Below, one piece after another: positions 27,255-34,545 of a stretch of 34,939 nt of DNA. The stretch is from Desulfotignum sp. (GTDB taxonomy: Bacteria; Desulfobacterota; Desulfobacteria; Desulfobacterales; Desulfobacteraceae). The stretch spans positions 1-34,939 of the forward strand of contig JAABSB010000015.1 of assembly GCA_011390615.1 (NCBI GenBank), read 5' to 3'. A model generated the notes under the pieces. That model made no database searches. It was not told the DNA's origin and saw only the letters and a program-made list of their open reading frames with translations. The position numbers were made by a program, and so were the translations under genes. Position 1 is the first letter of the stretch. Each line of letters starts with the position of its first letter.

Positions 27255-27730
27255 TCTGACACATTAAGACGGTCGAAATTGGCAAATATCTTGTTGAGGG
27301 TGGTTTTGCACCGGGCCATCTCTTCAAGGGAAATGCCCTGCTCCGCCTCCTGGAGCATCTCTTCCACCAGGGCCATTAAATCATTCTGAAATGCCTTGGC
27401 TTTGTGGGTCAGGTAGACCAGCTTGCTGCGTTTGTCCGTTCTGTCGGGTATTCTGAGAACGATATTCTTTTTCTCCAGGACATTGAGAAGCCGGGTGATG
27501 GCTGCCTTGTCCTTGACCGCGATACGGGAAAGCTCCTGCTGGGTCTGCCCGTCTTTTCTGTACAAGTGAATCAGGATACTCCATTGCTCATAACTGACAT
27601 CAAATCCAGCATCTGCAAATTTTTTGGTCAGACGTTTGATAATGGCCCGGGAGGTTCTTCCCACAAGATAGGCAATGGATGTATCAATGACACGTTCAAA
27701 ATTCTCTGATGCAATATTCTTCATGTGCAT
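27251..27730 (-). CDS. MarR-family transcriptional regulator
   Basis: The 159-residue product shows the winged-helix MarR fold: YEQWSILIHLYRKDGQTQQEL, a recognition-helix region AVKDKAAITRLLNVLEKKN, and the wing RIPDRTDKRSKLVYLT. MarR proteins usually repress nearby genes until a small ligand binds. ATGs at 27730 and 27724 are both possible. Upstream (27731-27860) are two palindromes that could be its operator. The neighbouring TRAP genes point the same way and end before it, so autoregulation is the simplest guess. Confidence 0.92.
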   Translation of the reverse strand: MHMKNIASENFERVIDTSIAYLVGRTSRAIIKRLTKKFADAGFDVSYEQWSILIHLYRKDGQTQQELSRIAVKDKAAITRLLNVLEKKNIVLRIPDRTDKRSKLVYLTHKAKAFQNDLMALVEEMLQEAEQGISLEEMARCKTTLNKIFANFDRLNVSD

Positions 27731-27787
27731 ATGTGCAGTCTCAGGGGTAAAATCGGTTCTGTTTCATGTGCAATATTTTTTATGCCA

Positions 27788-27799
27788 TGGCAATTGCCA
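27788..27799. promoter_or_regulatory. palindrome TGGCAATTGCCA upstream of marR
   Basis: A perfect 12-bp palindrome lies 58 nt upstream of the MarR start within an A/T-rich promoter region. It is a candidate operator for that repressor. No experimental or comparative support is available from the window. Confidence 0.35.
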
Positions 27800-27829
27800 G
27801 CTATTCTAATTAGTTCCAACACAATATGG

Positions 27830-27844
27830 ATCAAAATTGTTGAT
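27830..27844. promoter_or_regulatory. inverted repeat ATCAA-N5-TTGAT upstream of marR
   Basis: Five-base arms around five bases form a second possible MarR-type operator, 100 nt upstream of the start. The half-sites are in the outward order, so it is not an FNR box. Confidence 0.3.
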
Positions 27845-27905
27845 TATGCAACCAAATATTTATTTTAAAAATATCCTTTGTTTGAAAAAAACCATTCCAA
27901 ACACC

Positions 27906-27945
27906 AAACCCGCTTTGGTAAAAAAAGTTTCACCAAAGCGGGTTT
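27906..27945. terminator. strong hairpin downstream of the TRAP operon (possibly bidirectional terminator)
   Basis: AAACCCGCTTTGGT (27906-27919) and ACCAAAGCGGGTTT (27932-27945) form a perfect 14-bp stem with a 12-nt loop. GTTTGTTTGT follows on the plus strand. On the minus strand it lies 40 nt after the TRAP permease stop, so it most likely ends that operon, though the minus-side tail is not U-rich. Confidence 0.75.
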
Positions 27946-27984
27946 GTTTGTCTGCACAAAAAAGAAAATCAGGACAAAAGAAAA

Positions 27985-29718
27985 TCAGGCTGTTTTTCTT
28001 TTAAAAATCGCTCTTCTGAGAGGGGTAATCCAGATGCCACTGAGAAACCAGCTATAGGCATAGGTGCCGATGAGAATGGCCACAAATGCCTTGACAATAT
28101 CCATGGCACTGCCGTCCAGGGAAAATCCGGGCACATACCCGAAAAGGATTGGTCCAAGGTAGAGGAATTTGGCAAATTTAAAGGAAGTAAACGCGGTTTT
28201 CCACATATTGGCCTTGGCAATGGTGGCCCCTGCAAAAGCGGCGATGCATACCGGCGGGGTGATGTTTGAGTCCTGGGACAGCCAGTACACGATCATGTGG
28301 GCGGCCAGTTCATTCACCCCCAGATGGGTTAAGGCAGGTACTGCCACAACAGCGGTAACCAGGTACGCTGCTGTCACCGGCACCCCCATGCCCAGCACAA
28401 GAGAGGCAAGGGCCACCAGCAGGATGGTCAGCAGCAAAGACCCCCCGGCCAGATCGATCATGATATCGGCAAAGGTGAGAATCAGACCGGAAAAGGTTAA
28501 TACACCGATGATAATGCCGATAACACCCACAGTGGCGCCGATCTTCAGGCTGTTTTCCGTGCCTTCCCTGGCAGCCTGAACAAAACGCTTGGGACCGATG
28601 CGGGTATCTTTTCTCACATAGGAGATCACAATGCAGGTAACCAGGCCCAGGATCGCAGAATAGGCAGGGGAGAACCCGTACAGCATGAAAATGGTAATAA
28701 TGACCAGGGGCAGAATATAAAACCATTGTTTCTTAAATATCTGGGTGGCACTGAATTTGGATTTTTCACCCACCACATTGTCTTTTTTTGCTTCATAATG
28801 CACCATGACAAAGACGGAAAAAAAATACATAAATGCCGGAAAAATCGCCACCAGCATGATCTGGGAATAGGGCAGTCCGGTCAACTCCGCCATGATAAAC
28901 CCCCCCGCCCCCATGATGGGGGGCATGAACATCCCGCCGATGGAGGCGGCCGGCTCGATACCCCCGGCCACATGGGGCTTGAACCCGGCTTTTTTCATCA
29001 TGGGAATGGTGAACATCCCCGTGGAAACGGTATTGGCGATGGCACTGCCGGAAATGGAGCCGAACAGGCCCGAGGCAATGACAGATACTTTGCCGGGACC
29101 GCCGATGCGGTGGCCCACCGCTGCCAGGGGCCAGTCAATGAAAAATTTCTGGGCCCCGCATTTTTCCAGAAATGCGCCAAACAAAACAAACAGAATCACA
29201 TAGGTGGCCAGAACACTGGCCATGATGCCGAAAACCCCGTCACTTTTGTAAAATATGCTGACACACAGCTCGGCAAACGGGGCCCCTGCATGGGAAATCA
29301 GGTCCGGGGCCTTATACCCGTAAACCCCGTACAACAGAAAGACAACCCCCATGATAACAAAGACATTTCCCACCACCCGCCTGGCCAGTTCCACGCCGAT
29401 GAGCACCCCGACAATGGCAAATGCTGCATCCACAGGGGTTTCTGCCCCGGTTCTGTAATTGATGGCCTCAAACATGATGATCCAGTACCCGACACATGCC
29501 ACGGACAATATGATCAGAATGTAATCAATGACCCGGCCGATGGGGGTTTTGGCCTGGTAAAGCAAAAAGACAAGAATATAGGTTATTATCACATACACGC
29601 CCCGGTGATACTGGGTGGCCATGGGCTGCACCACAGCGGCCCAGGCATAGAAAAGCACCAGGGTCACCGAACAGATATCAAAAAAAACTTGCTCGAATCG
29701 ATTCAGTTTATTGTACAC
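27985..29718 (-). CDS. TRAP transporter permease, fused DctQ-DctM type (TAXI-associated)
   Basis: The 577-residue polytopic membrane protein joins the small (DctQ-like) and large (DctM-like) TRAP permease parts, as usual for TAXI-type systems. Motifs include FGSISGSAIANTVSTGMFTIPMM, GGIEPAASIGGMFMPPIMGAGGF, LASLVLGMGVPVTAAYL and DSNITPPVCIAAFAGA. TRAP transporters import organic acids with a sodium gradient and a binding protein. Translation appears to start at a GTG (29718) with a GGAAGG/GGCGG Shine-Dalgarno region; no good ATG is near. It is on the short side for fused permeases. It lies 176 nt after the binding-protein gene and a hairpin separates the two. Confidence 0.93.
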   Translation of the reverse strand: MYNKLNRFEQVFFDICSVTLVLFYAWAAVVQPMATQYHRGVYVIITYILVFLLYQAKTPIGRVIDYILIILSVACVGYWIIMFEAINYRTGAETPVDAAFAIVGVLIGVELARRVVGNVFVIMGVVFLLYGVYGYKAPDLISHAGAPFAELCVSIFYKSDGVFGIMASVLATYVILFVLFGAFLEKCGAQKFFIDWPLAAVGHRIGGPGKVSVIASGLFGSISGSAIANTVSTGMFTIPMMKKAGFKPHVAGGIEPAASIGGMFMPPIMGAGGFIMAELTGLPYSQIMLVAIFPAFMYFFSVFVMVHYEAKKDNVVGEKSKFSATQIFKKQWFYILPLVIITIFMLYGFSPAYSAILGLVTCIVISYVRKDTRIGPKRFVQAAREGTENSLKIGATVGVIGIIIGVLTFSGLILTFADIMIDLAGGSLLLTILLVALASLVLGMGVPVTAAYLVTAVVAVPALTHLGVNELAAHMIVYWLSQDSNITPPVCIAAFAGATIAKANMWKTAFTSFKFAKFLYLGPILFGYVPGFSLDGSAMDIVKAFVAILIGTYAYSWFLSGIWITPLRRAIFKRKTA

Positions 29719-29835
29719 AATCCGCCTTCCTGTCTTTTAAATAAATTCCAATGAAGTGGTCTGGTTTTTTGGTCCGGGCGGGCCCGGAGATGGTCCTTAA
29801 ATTTCCCGGAGATGCTGTTTTGGGGGAAACCGGCA

Positions 29836-29860
29836 AGGCACGGGGCAATACCCCGTGCCT
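29836..29860 (-). other. intercistronic GC-rich hairpin between TRAP binding protein and permease genes
   Basis: AGGCACGGGG (29836-29845) and CCCCGTGCCT (29851-29860) form a perfect 10-bp stem with a 5-nt loop, 35 nt after the binding-protein stop. There is no U-run on either side. It may protect the upstream mRNA or partly terminate transcription, giving more binding protein than permease. Confidence 0.6.
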
Positions 29861-29894
29861 GTGGTATCATACAACAGCATGCAGGGATGCTGTG

Positions 29895-30857
29895 TTATAA
29901 AACACCTTTTTCTTTCCAGAATTTTTCAGCACCTGGATGAAACGGAGTAACAACACCGGTGGGACCTGATTTGACAGACATGCTCTTAAAGGTTTTTTTC
30001 TGGGATACCATATGGGCCAGACCTTCATCAGTATAAATGAGAGACAGCATCTTGTAGACGGTATCGGCAGAGACATCTTTATTGGCCACCCACAGGGCGG
30101 AATCCTGGAAAGTGTTTACTTCATAGTCAACACCTTTATAGGTATTGGCTGGAATAGTAACTTTTGCAAAATAAGGGTATTCCTTATAAAATCCTGATTC
30201 TTCCGCATCTTTATCAAGGTTGACCATGGCGATATCATTGGTCTGTGCCGCCATCATGACAGCACCGGTGGGATATCCCACAAACAGCCAGAAAGCATCC
30301 AGCTGGTTGTTACCGAATGCCTGGGCTGCATCATTGTATCCCATGGCATTTCTTTCAATTTTGTCCCAGATTCCCATGTGGCTGAAAAACAGTTCACAGT
30401 TGGCAAATGCGCCGGAACCTGCATTGCCCACGCCCACTTTTTTGCCTTCCAGGTCTTTCACAGTTTTGATGCCGGAATCCGCTTTGACCACCAGCTGGGC
30501 AGGGGCACCATACAAAAATGCCACGGCCATGACATTTTCATACTTTGTGGGGTCATTTTTCATTTTACCATTCCGGCCCTGGTACACATGTCCGGAATAC
30601 ACAACACTCATATGTTGCCGGCCGGCATCGGTTTTTCTCAAATTTTCCACAGAACCGGCTGAAGACTGGGCCTGTACTTTGAAATCAGGTTCCGCTTTAA
30701 TGGGGTCGTACACCTGGATGGCATTGGCCACCACCTGGAAAGTACCGCCGGCAGGTCCGCCGCCGAATACGATCCTTTCCTTGGCAAAGGCAGACTGGCA
30801 GAACGCCAGGGAAACAATGGCAACAAACCCGATAAAAAATAGATGTCTTGCTTTCAT
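29895..30857 (-). CDS. TAXI-family TRAP transporter substrate-binding protein
   Basis: The 320-residue protein starts with a clear signal peptide (MKARHLFFIGFVAIVSL then AFCQSAFA, cut before KERIVFGG). The mature N-terminus IVFGGGPAGGTFQVVANAI is the TAXI signature. Further family features are GKKVGVGNAGSGAFANCE and AFWLFVGYPTGAVMM. TAXI proteins bind small carboxylates such as glutamate or 2-oxoglutarate-like ligands in known cases; the ligand here is unknown. A strong AGGAGG stands 5 nt before the ATG. It is the first gene of the TRAP pair. The promoter should lie in 30858-30960, where I see no near-consensus hexamers. Confidence 0.94.
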   Translation of the reverse strand: MKARHLFFIGFVAIVSLAFCQSAFAKERIVFGGGPAGGTFQVVANAIQVYDPIKAEPDFKVQAQSSAGSVENLRKTDAGRQHMSVVYSGHVYQGRNGKMKNDPTKYENVMAVAFLYGAPAQLVVKADSGIKTVKDLEGKKVGVGNAGSGAFANCELFFSHMGIWDKIERNAMGYNDAAQAFGNNQLDAFWLFVGYPTGAVMMAAQTNDIAMVNLDKDAEESGFYKEYPYFAKVTIPANTYKGVDYEVNTFQDSALWVANKDVSADTVYKMLSLIYTDEGLAHMVSQKKTFKSMSVKSGPTGVVTPFHPGAEKFWKEKGVL

Positions 30858-31078
30858 ACGATCCTCCTTGTTCGTGGGGTTAAAAAAGATCTCATATCAT
30901 TTTTTGCACATATCACCCTAACAATATGAAAGTAAAGGATCAATTGGAATATTTCTGATTGTTGTGTAGGTATTTTTCTTACATGCATGACGTATCAGGC
31001 ATGCCGGAGGCGGGCAGGGCCGGGGACGGACACTGGCCGGCAGTAACAGAATTGCACAAACAGTCCAGCTGCTTGGGA

Positions 31079-31879
31079 CTATCCGAATTCGGGGGAAATC
31101 ACCTGGTCGATGCGGGTAAAAAGCCGGGAAAACCGCTGCCCGTTTTTTGAATGGGTTTTGTAGTAATTCAGACAGATCTGCACCACTGCCAGAACCTGGT
31201 CATGGGAATACAGGCCCGGCATTTCCAGTGCCAGACGGGGGTGACGGCCCAGCCGTCCGCCCAGCAGAATCCGGAATCCGATCCGGGCGGGCTCCAGGGT
31301 ATGGGCTGGGCAGATCCGAATACATCTGCCGCAGTACTGGCACAGATCCAGATCAATGGCCGGTTTTTCTTTTTGCCCATTTAACATGACAGCCTGGTCC
31401 GGACAGGCCTGGACACAGGCATTGCAGCTGGTGCAGTCCATGTTTCCCACAACCGGCACCGCCGCTCCCATGATGCCGATATCTGCAATCTGGGGATGGG
31501 AACAGGCATTGGGGCAATCACACAGGGCAATGCGAAATTCATGGTGAAACCTGATATTTTCACCCAGAGAAGACCGGAGAAACGACAAGATATCCGCCTG
31601 TTTCAGCAGATTTTCCAGATCCGCCATGAGCGCGGCTGTGGAACAGGCTGCATGGGGGCAGCCTTCACTGCCGAAACAGGCCGATATGTCATAACCCTTT
31701 ACCTGTTTTGCCATGCCCCCTTTGGCAAGAAACTGCTGCTTTAACGCGGTCACATCCGCCAGATGCACCATGGACCGGCCTAAGTTTTTTACATGGGCCG
31801 CCACTTTTTTTTTCACCTTATTGCGGATGAAAAACGGCACCGTGTTTATGGCAGATTCCGCCTCAGGGGACCATTTCAT
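31079..31879 (-). CDS. small siroheme/[4Fe-4S] sulfite-reductase-like protein (Dsr-LP type) with ferredoxin domain
   Basis: The 266-residue protein begins with a PCP_red-like segment (KWSPEAESAINTVPFF). It then has the siroheme-Fe4S signature C-x5-C (Cys68, Cys74) and C-x3-C (Cys122, Cys126). Two ferredoxin motifs follow, at Cys149/152/155/159 and Cys180/183/186/190. This is the architecture of small sulfite-reductase-like proteins, whose substrates are mostly unknown (sulfite or nitrite are candidates). It is too small to be DsrA or DsrB. The ATG at 31879 overlaps the upstream gene by 4 nt; the longer frame to 31981 runs inside that gene. It is the last gene of the FNR-box-associated operon. 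No clear terminator follows in 30858-31078. Confidence 0.85.
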   Translation of the reverse strand: MKWSPEAESAINTVPFFIRNKVKKKVAAHVKNLGRSMVHLADVTALKQQFLAKGGMAKQVKGYDISACFGSEGCPHAACSTAALMADLENLLKQADILSFLRSSLGENIRFHHEFRIALCDCPNACSHPQIADIGIMGAAVPVVGNMDCTSCNACVQACPDQAVMLNGQKEKPAIDLDLCQYCGRCIRICPAHTLEPARIGFRILLGGRLGRHPRLALEMPGLYSHDQVLAVVQICLNYYKTHSKNGQRFSRLFTRIDQVISPEFG

Positions 31880-32622
31880 GAAAGGATCTCTCCTCTGGCA
31901 CTGACAGTGATCTGGGAAAAGGGAATATCCATGCCGCTGTTTTCCAGCGCCTTTTTGACAATGGCCGGCAGCCCGGCACAACAGGGCACCTCCATGATCA
32001 CCGCGGTGATGCTTTTTATGCCTGATTCCGCAAAGACCCGGGTCAGTTTGTCCACATATGCCTGGGCATCGTCAAACTTGGGGCAGCCGATCATCACGGC
32101 CCTGCCCGCCAGAAAATCCTTATGAAAAGAGGGATAGGCCACTGGTACACAATCTGCTGCAATCACAAGATCGGCATTTTTTAAAAACGGGGCCCCGGCC
32201 GGCACCAGCCGGATCTGCACCGGCCAGTGGCCCAGTGCTGACGTGCCGCGGGATGCCTGAGTCTTTGCCTGGCTGGCACAGTCGCACGGGGAGGTGGAAA
32301 AACTTTTCACAGCAGCAGAAGGACACCCCCCTGAGATCACTGCCGGTCCTCTGGTATCTGCTTCTCCGTCCTTTGCGTGTGTTTCAAGCAATTGTTGGAC
32401 AGCTGCTTCGTCAAACTCCTCTGCCTCCCGTTCCACAATGTGTAAAGCATCCCGGGGGCATTCCCCCAGACAGGCCCCCAGGCCGTCGCAATACTTGTCG
32501 GCAATGACACGGGCTTTGCCGTCCACAATCTGAATGGCCCCTTCCGCACAGGAAGGTACACAATTGCCGCATCCATCACATTTTTCATCATCTATTTCTA
32601 TTATTTTTCTGATCACTTTCAT
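31876..32622 (-). CDS. ferredoxin-like 4Fe-4S protein (FrdX-like)
   Basis: The 248-residue protein has an N-terminal 2[4Fe-4S]-type domain. Cluster 1 ligands are Cys15, Cys18, Cys21 and Cys25. In the second motif the second Cys is replaced by Leu48 (CDGLGACLGEC), so this site may hold a [3Fe-4S] or no cluster. The C-terminal part has GGCPSAA, CDCAS, AADCVPVAYPSF, IGCPKFDD and VPCCAGL, giving many more Cys. Similar proteins are known beside hybrid-cluster protein genes in strict anaerobes (FrdX in HcpR regulons), but no hcp is present here. AGGAG stands 7 nt before the ATG at 32622, which is preferred over the ATG at 32628. It may pass electrons to the downstream siroheme protein. Confidence 0.8.
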   Translation of the reverse strand: MKVIRKIIEIDDEKCDGCGNCVPSCAEGAIQIVDGKARVIADKYCDGLGACLGECPRDALHIVEREAEEFDEAAVQQLLETHAKDGEADTRGPAVISGGCPSAAVKSFSTSPCDCASQAKTQASRGTSALGHWPVQIRLVPAGAPFLKNADLVIAADCVPVAYPSFHKDFLAGRAVMIGCPKFDDAQAYVDKLTRVFAESGIKSITAVIMEVPCCAGLPAIVKKALENSGMDIPFSQITVSARGEILS

Positions 32623-32688
32623 GGTCATTCTCCTTTATATCCTGATCCGCAGGTTGTTCTCTATTTTTTTATTTTGTTTTTTCTTTTG

Positions 32689-33423
32689 TCAGCTGTTTTG
32701 TATCAACGTCTGCCGGGCCAGGTCCCTGCCTGCATCCGTTAGATAAATACGAAGAATCTTTTTTGACAGGGTGTCTGAATCGATCTGTTCCTTTTTCTGG
32801 CATTCCTTCATATTGGCCAGCATGTCTGCATCATACACCGCTTTGAAATTGATGGTTTCATCGGGCCCGGGATGGTGATGGTGTGCGATGATATCGCACA
32901 CCTCTTTTACCAGTTCTTCTTTGGCACCTAAGTTTTCCAGAATCTCTTTTGCCACAGGCGGACCTTCGATCTCTTGGTATTTTGCTTGCGCTGAACCATA
33001 CTTTTCTTCCGCATTTTTTATGCCGATGTCATGGAGATAAGCAGCACAGAGCACCACAGCCAGGTTGGCTTTTTCCTGTTTTCCGATCTTTTCCGCAAAC
33101 CGGGCTACCCGGCCGGCATGGCCGATGCGTGTAAAATCCGTGCCAAAATACTGCTTCATCTTCACCGCCACCCGGTCTTTCAACAAATCCTCCTGCTGGG
33201 CCACAAATTCCTCAGGCAGTGTGCCCAGACATTGCTCGGCAAACTTGCAATAGGCAGCACATCCAAAATCCATTTTCGGGTTGACAATCTTCTTGCTGCA
33301 GTGGCTGCAGCGCCGGGTGGCATCATCCTTGAAAAATTCCATTTCATGGCCGCATTCCGGACAATGGGTTTCAAAAATCGCATTCTGGTCCCAATACTGG
33401 GTATCTTGTCCCGGACATTTCAT
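32689..33423 (-). CDS. HD-domain phosphohydrolase with N-terminal zinc ribbon
   Basis: The 244-residue protein starts with a Cys-rich ribbon (Cys21, Cys24, Cys39, Cys42) and a further Cys group at 55, 59 and 65. An HD domain follows: His102, the His131-Asp132 pair in YLHDIG, then a HHHH run at 181-184 and Asp198 or Asp200 in VYDADML. HD domains bind metal and hydrolyse phosphate bonds, in some cases nucleotides; the substrate is unknown. The extra Cys may bind zinc or an Fe-S cluster. An AGGTGG sequence precedes the ATG. It is the first gene of the operon with the FrdX-like and siroheme proteins, divergent from the Crp/Fnr gene. Confidence 0.85.
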   Translation of the reverse strand: MKCPGQDTQYWDQNAIFETHCPECGHEMEFFKDDATRRCSHCSKKIVNPKMDFGCAAYCKFAEQCLGTLPEEFVAQQEDLLKDRVAVKMKQYFGTDFTRIGHAGRVARFAEKIGKQEKANLAVVLCAAYLHDIGIKNAEEKYGSAQAKYQEIEGPPVAKEILENLGAKEELVKEVCDIIAHHHHPGPDETINFKAVYDADMLANMKECQKKEQIDSDTLSKKILRIYLTDAGRDLARQTLIQNS

Positions 33424-33507
33424 TATCCACCTTCCTTGTTTTTCAGGTAACCTGCAAATACACTTTACATCCTGCAGTAAACTTACTATAGCATGGCATA
33501 TAAAACC

Positions 33508-33521
33508 TTGATCTGAATCAA
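33508..33521. promoter_or_regulatory. FNR-type box TTGATCTGAATCAA
   Basis: A perfect TTGAT-N4-ATCAA palindrome, extended by a C/G pair on each side, lies between the divergent HD-protein and Crp/Fnr genes. A TATAGT -10 candidate on the minus strand (33490-33485) lies 37 nt from the box centre, close to the class II activator distance (about 41.5). The adjacent regulator has the ETISR recognition-helix pattern that reads TTGAT. Confidence 0.8.
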
Positions 33522-33546
33522 GACACTACTTTTTTTGTTCATTTTT

Positions 33547-34272
33547 ATGTGTTGCCGGAACCGGCATAGTGAAAATTTCTTTAAAGGAGCAGTATACGGT
33601 ATCAAGATTTTAAAAACAATCGCCCTTTTTTCCGGCTTGTCTGCCGACCAGCTGGAAACCCTTTCATATATTGCCGTGCGCAAAGCCTATAAACGCGGAG
33701 AGATGATTTTCCATGAAGGGAACAAGGGCAACGGCATTTATATTGTAGAGACCGGCAGAATAAAGGTGTTCAAGCTTTCCATGGATGGAAAAGAGCAGAT
33801 TCTGCATGTTTATGGTCCCGGACATACCTTTGGTGAAGTCCCGGTGTTCCAGGGAAAAAATTTTCCCGCCTCATCCATGGCTTTGGAACCCGCCGGCATT
33901 ATTTTTCTGCCCAGAGACCGGTTTGTAAAACTGATCACCTCCACCCCTGCGCTGGGCATGAATATGCTGGCGGATCTTTCCAGGCGGCTGCGGGATTTTA
34001 CCGTGCAGATCGAAGCCCTAAGCCTCAAGGAAGTACCGGCCAGGCTTGCCGCATACCTGCTCACCCTGTCCAGGGAACAAAACAATGAAGCCCGGGTCAG
34101 TCTTCCCATTTCCAAGGCCCAGCTTTCCAACCTCATCGGCACCACACCGGAAACCATATCCAGAATGTTCAAAAAAATGGGGGATGCCGGACTCATCGCG
34201 GTCCAGACCCGCACCATTGAGATTCAGGACAAAGAAGGCTTGAAAGAACTGTCGGAATCCGGCCGTCTTTAA
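33547..34272 (+). CDS. Crp/Fnr-family transcriptional regulator
   Basis: The protein (up to 241 residues from 33547) has a cNMP-binding-like beta roll (IFHEGNKGNGIYIVETG, HTFGEVPVF) and a C-terminal winged helix with SKAQLSNLIGTTPETISRMF. The E--SR pattern (34150-34164) is that of FNR, which contacts TTGAT. No FNR-like N-terminal Cys set for an Fe-S cluster is present, apart from CysCys if translation starts at 33547, so the signal is probably different (for example heme/NO as in HcpR relatives, or a nucleotide). The start is unclear: AAGGAG at 33584-33589 precedes a region (IKILKTIALFSGL) that matches family N-termini but lacks an ATG, GTG or TTG. It probably controls itself and the divergent operon. 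Confidence 0.92.
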   Translation: MCCRNRHSENFFKGAVYGIKILKTIALFSGLSADQLETLSYIAVRKAYKRGEMIFHEGNKGNGIYIVETGRIKVFKLSMDGKEQILHVYGPGHTFGEVPVFQGKNFPASSMALEPAGIIFLPRDRFVKLITSTPALGMNMLADLSRRLRDFTVQIEALSLKEVPARLAAYLLTLSREQNNEARVSLPISKAQLSNLIGTTPETISRMFKKMGDAGLIAVQTRTIEIQDKEGLKELSESGRL

Positions 34273-34345
34273 AGGGTTTTATCAGGCCGGTCTTTTATAC
34301 CAGGGCCTTCGCACGTAACCACATCCTGTTCAGCTGCGTATGCCC

Positions 34346-34419
34346 GCCTCCTGCGGGTGCCGTGTGACCGGCCCAAGATTGGCATCTGACGGTCCTGTCA
34401 TACGGCACCCGCAGGAGGC
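34346..34419. repeat. long inverted repeat with 18-bp perfect arms
   Basis: GCCTCCTGCGGGTGCCGT (34346-34363) and its exact reverse complement (34402-34419) flank a 38-nt middle; five more base pairs extend the stem. It lies in the 273-nt gap between the crp/fnr-like gene and the aldehyde oxidoreductase gene. No T-run follows, so it is not a simple terminator. It could be a MITE-like or extragenic palindromic element or a large RNA hairpin. The rest of the gap (34420-34545) should hold the next gene's promoter, which I could not pinpoint. Confidence 0.8.
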
Positions 34420-34545
34420 TATGACAATATATGCAATGCTGCATCCACATGCGATTACCCTGTATTTTATACTGGACTTGAACCCATTGTCATGGCATAA
34501 AGGGGATGCAGTGTAAAAATGAATGCATCTTGCCAAGGAGGAAAC

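Noticed and set aside
28726-29754. 342-codon plus-strand frame opposite the TRAP permease
   Set aside because: Low-complexity His/Gly/Asn-rich translation opposite a clear membrane protein; a shadow frame.
31062-31080. 5-bp hairpin at the end of the siroheme-protein gene
   Set aside because: A weak stem overlapping the stop codon with only a GTTTGT tail; not enough to call a terminator.
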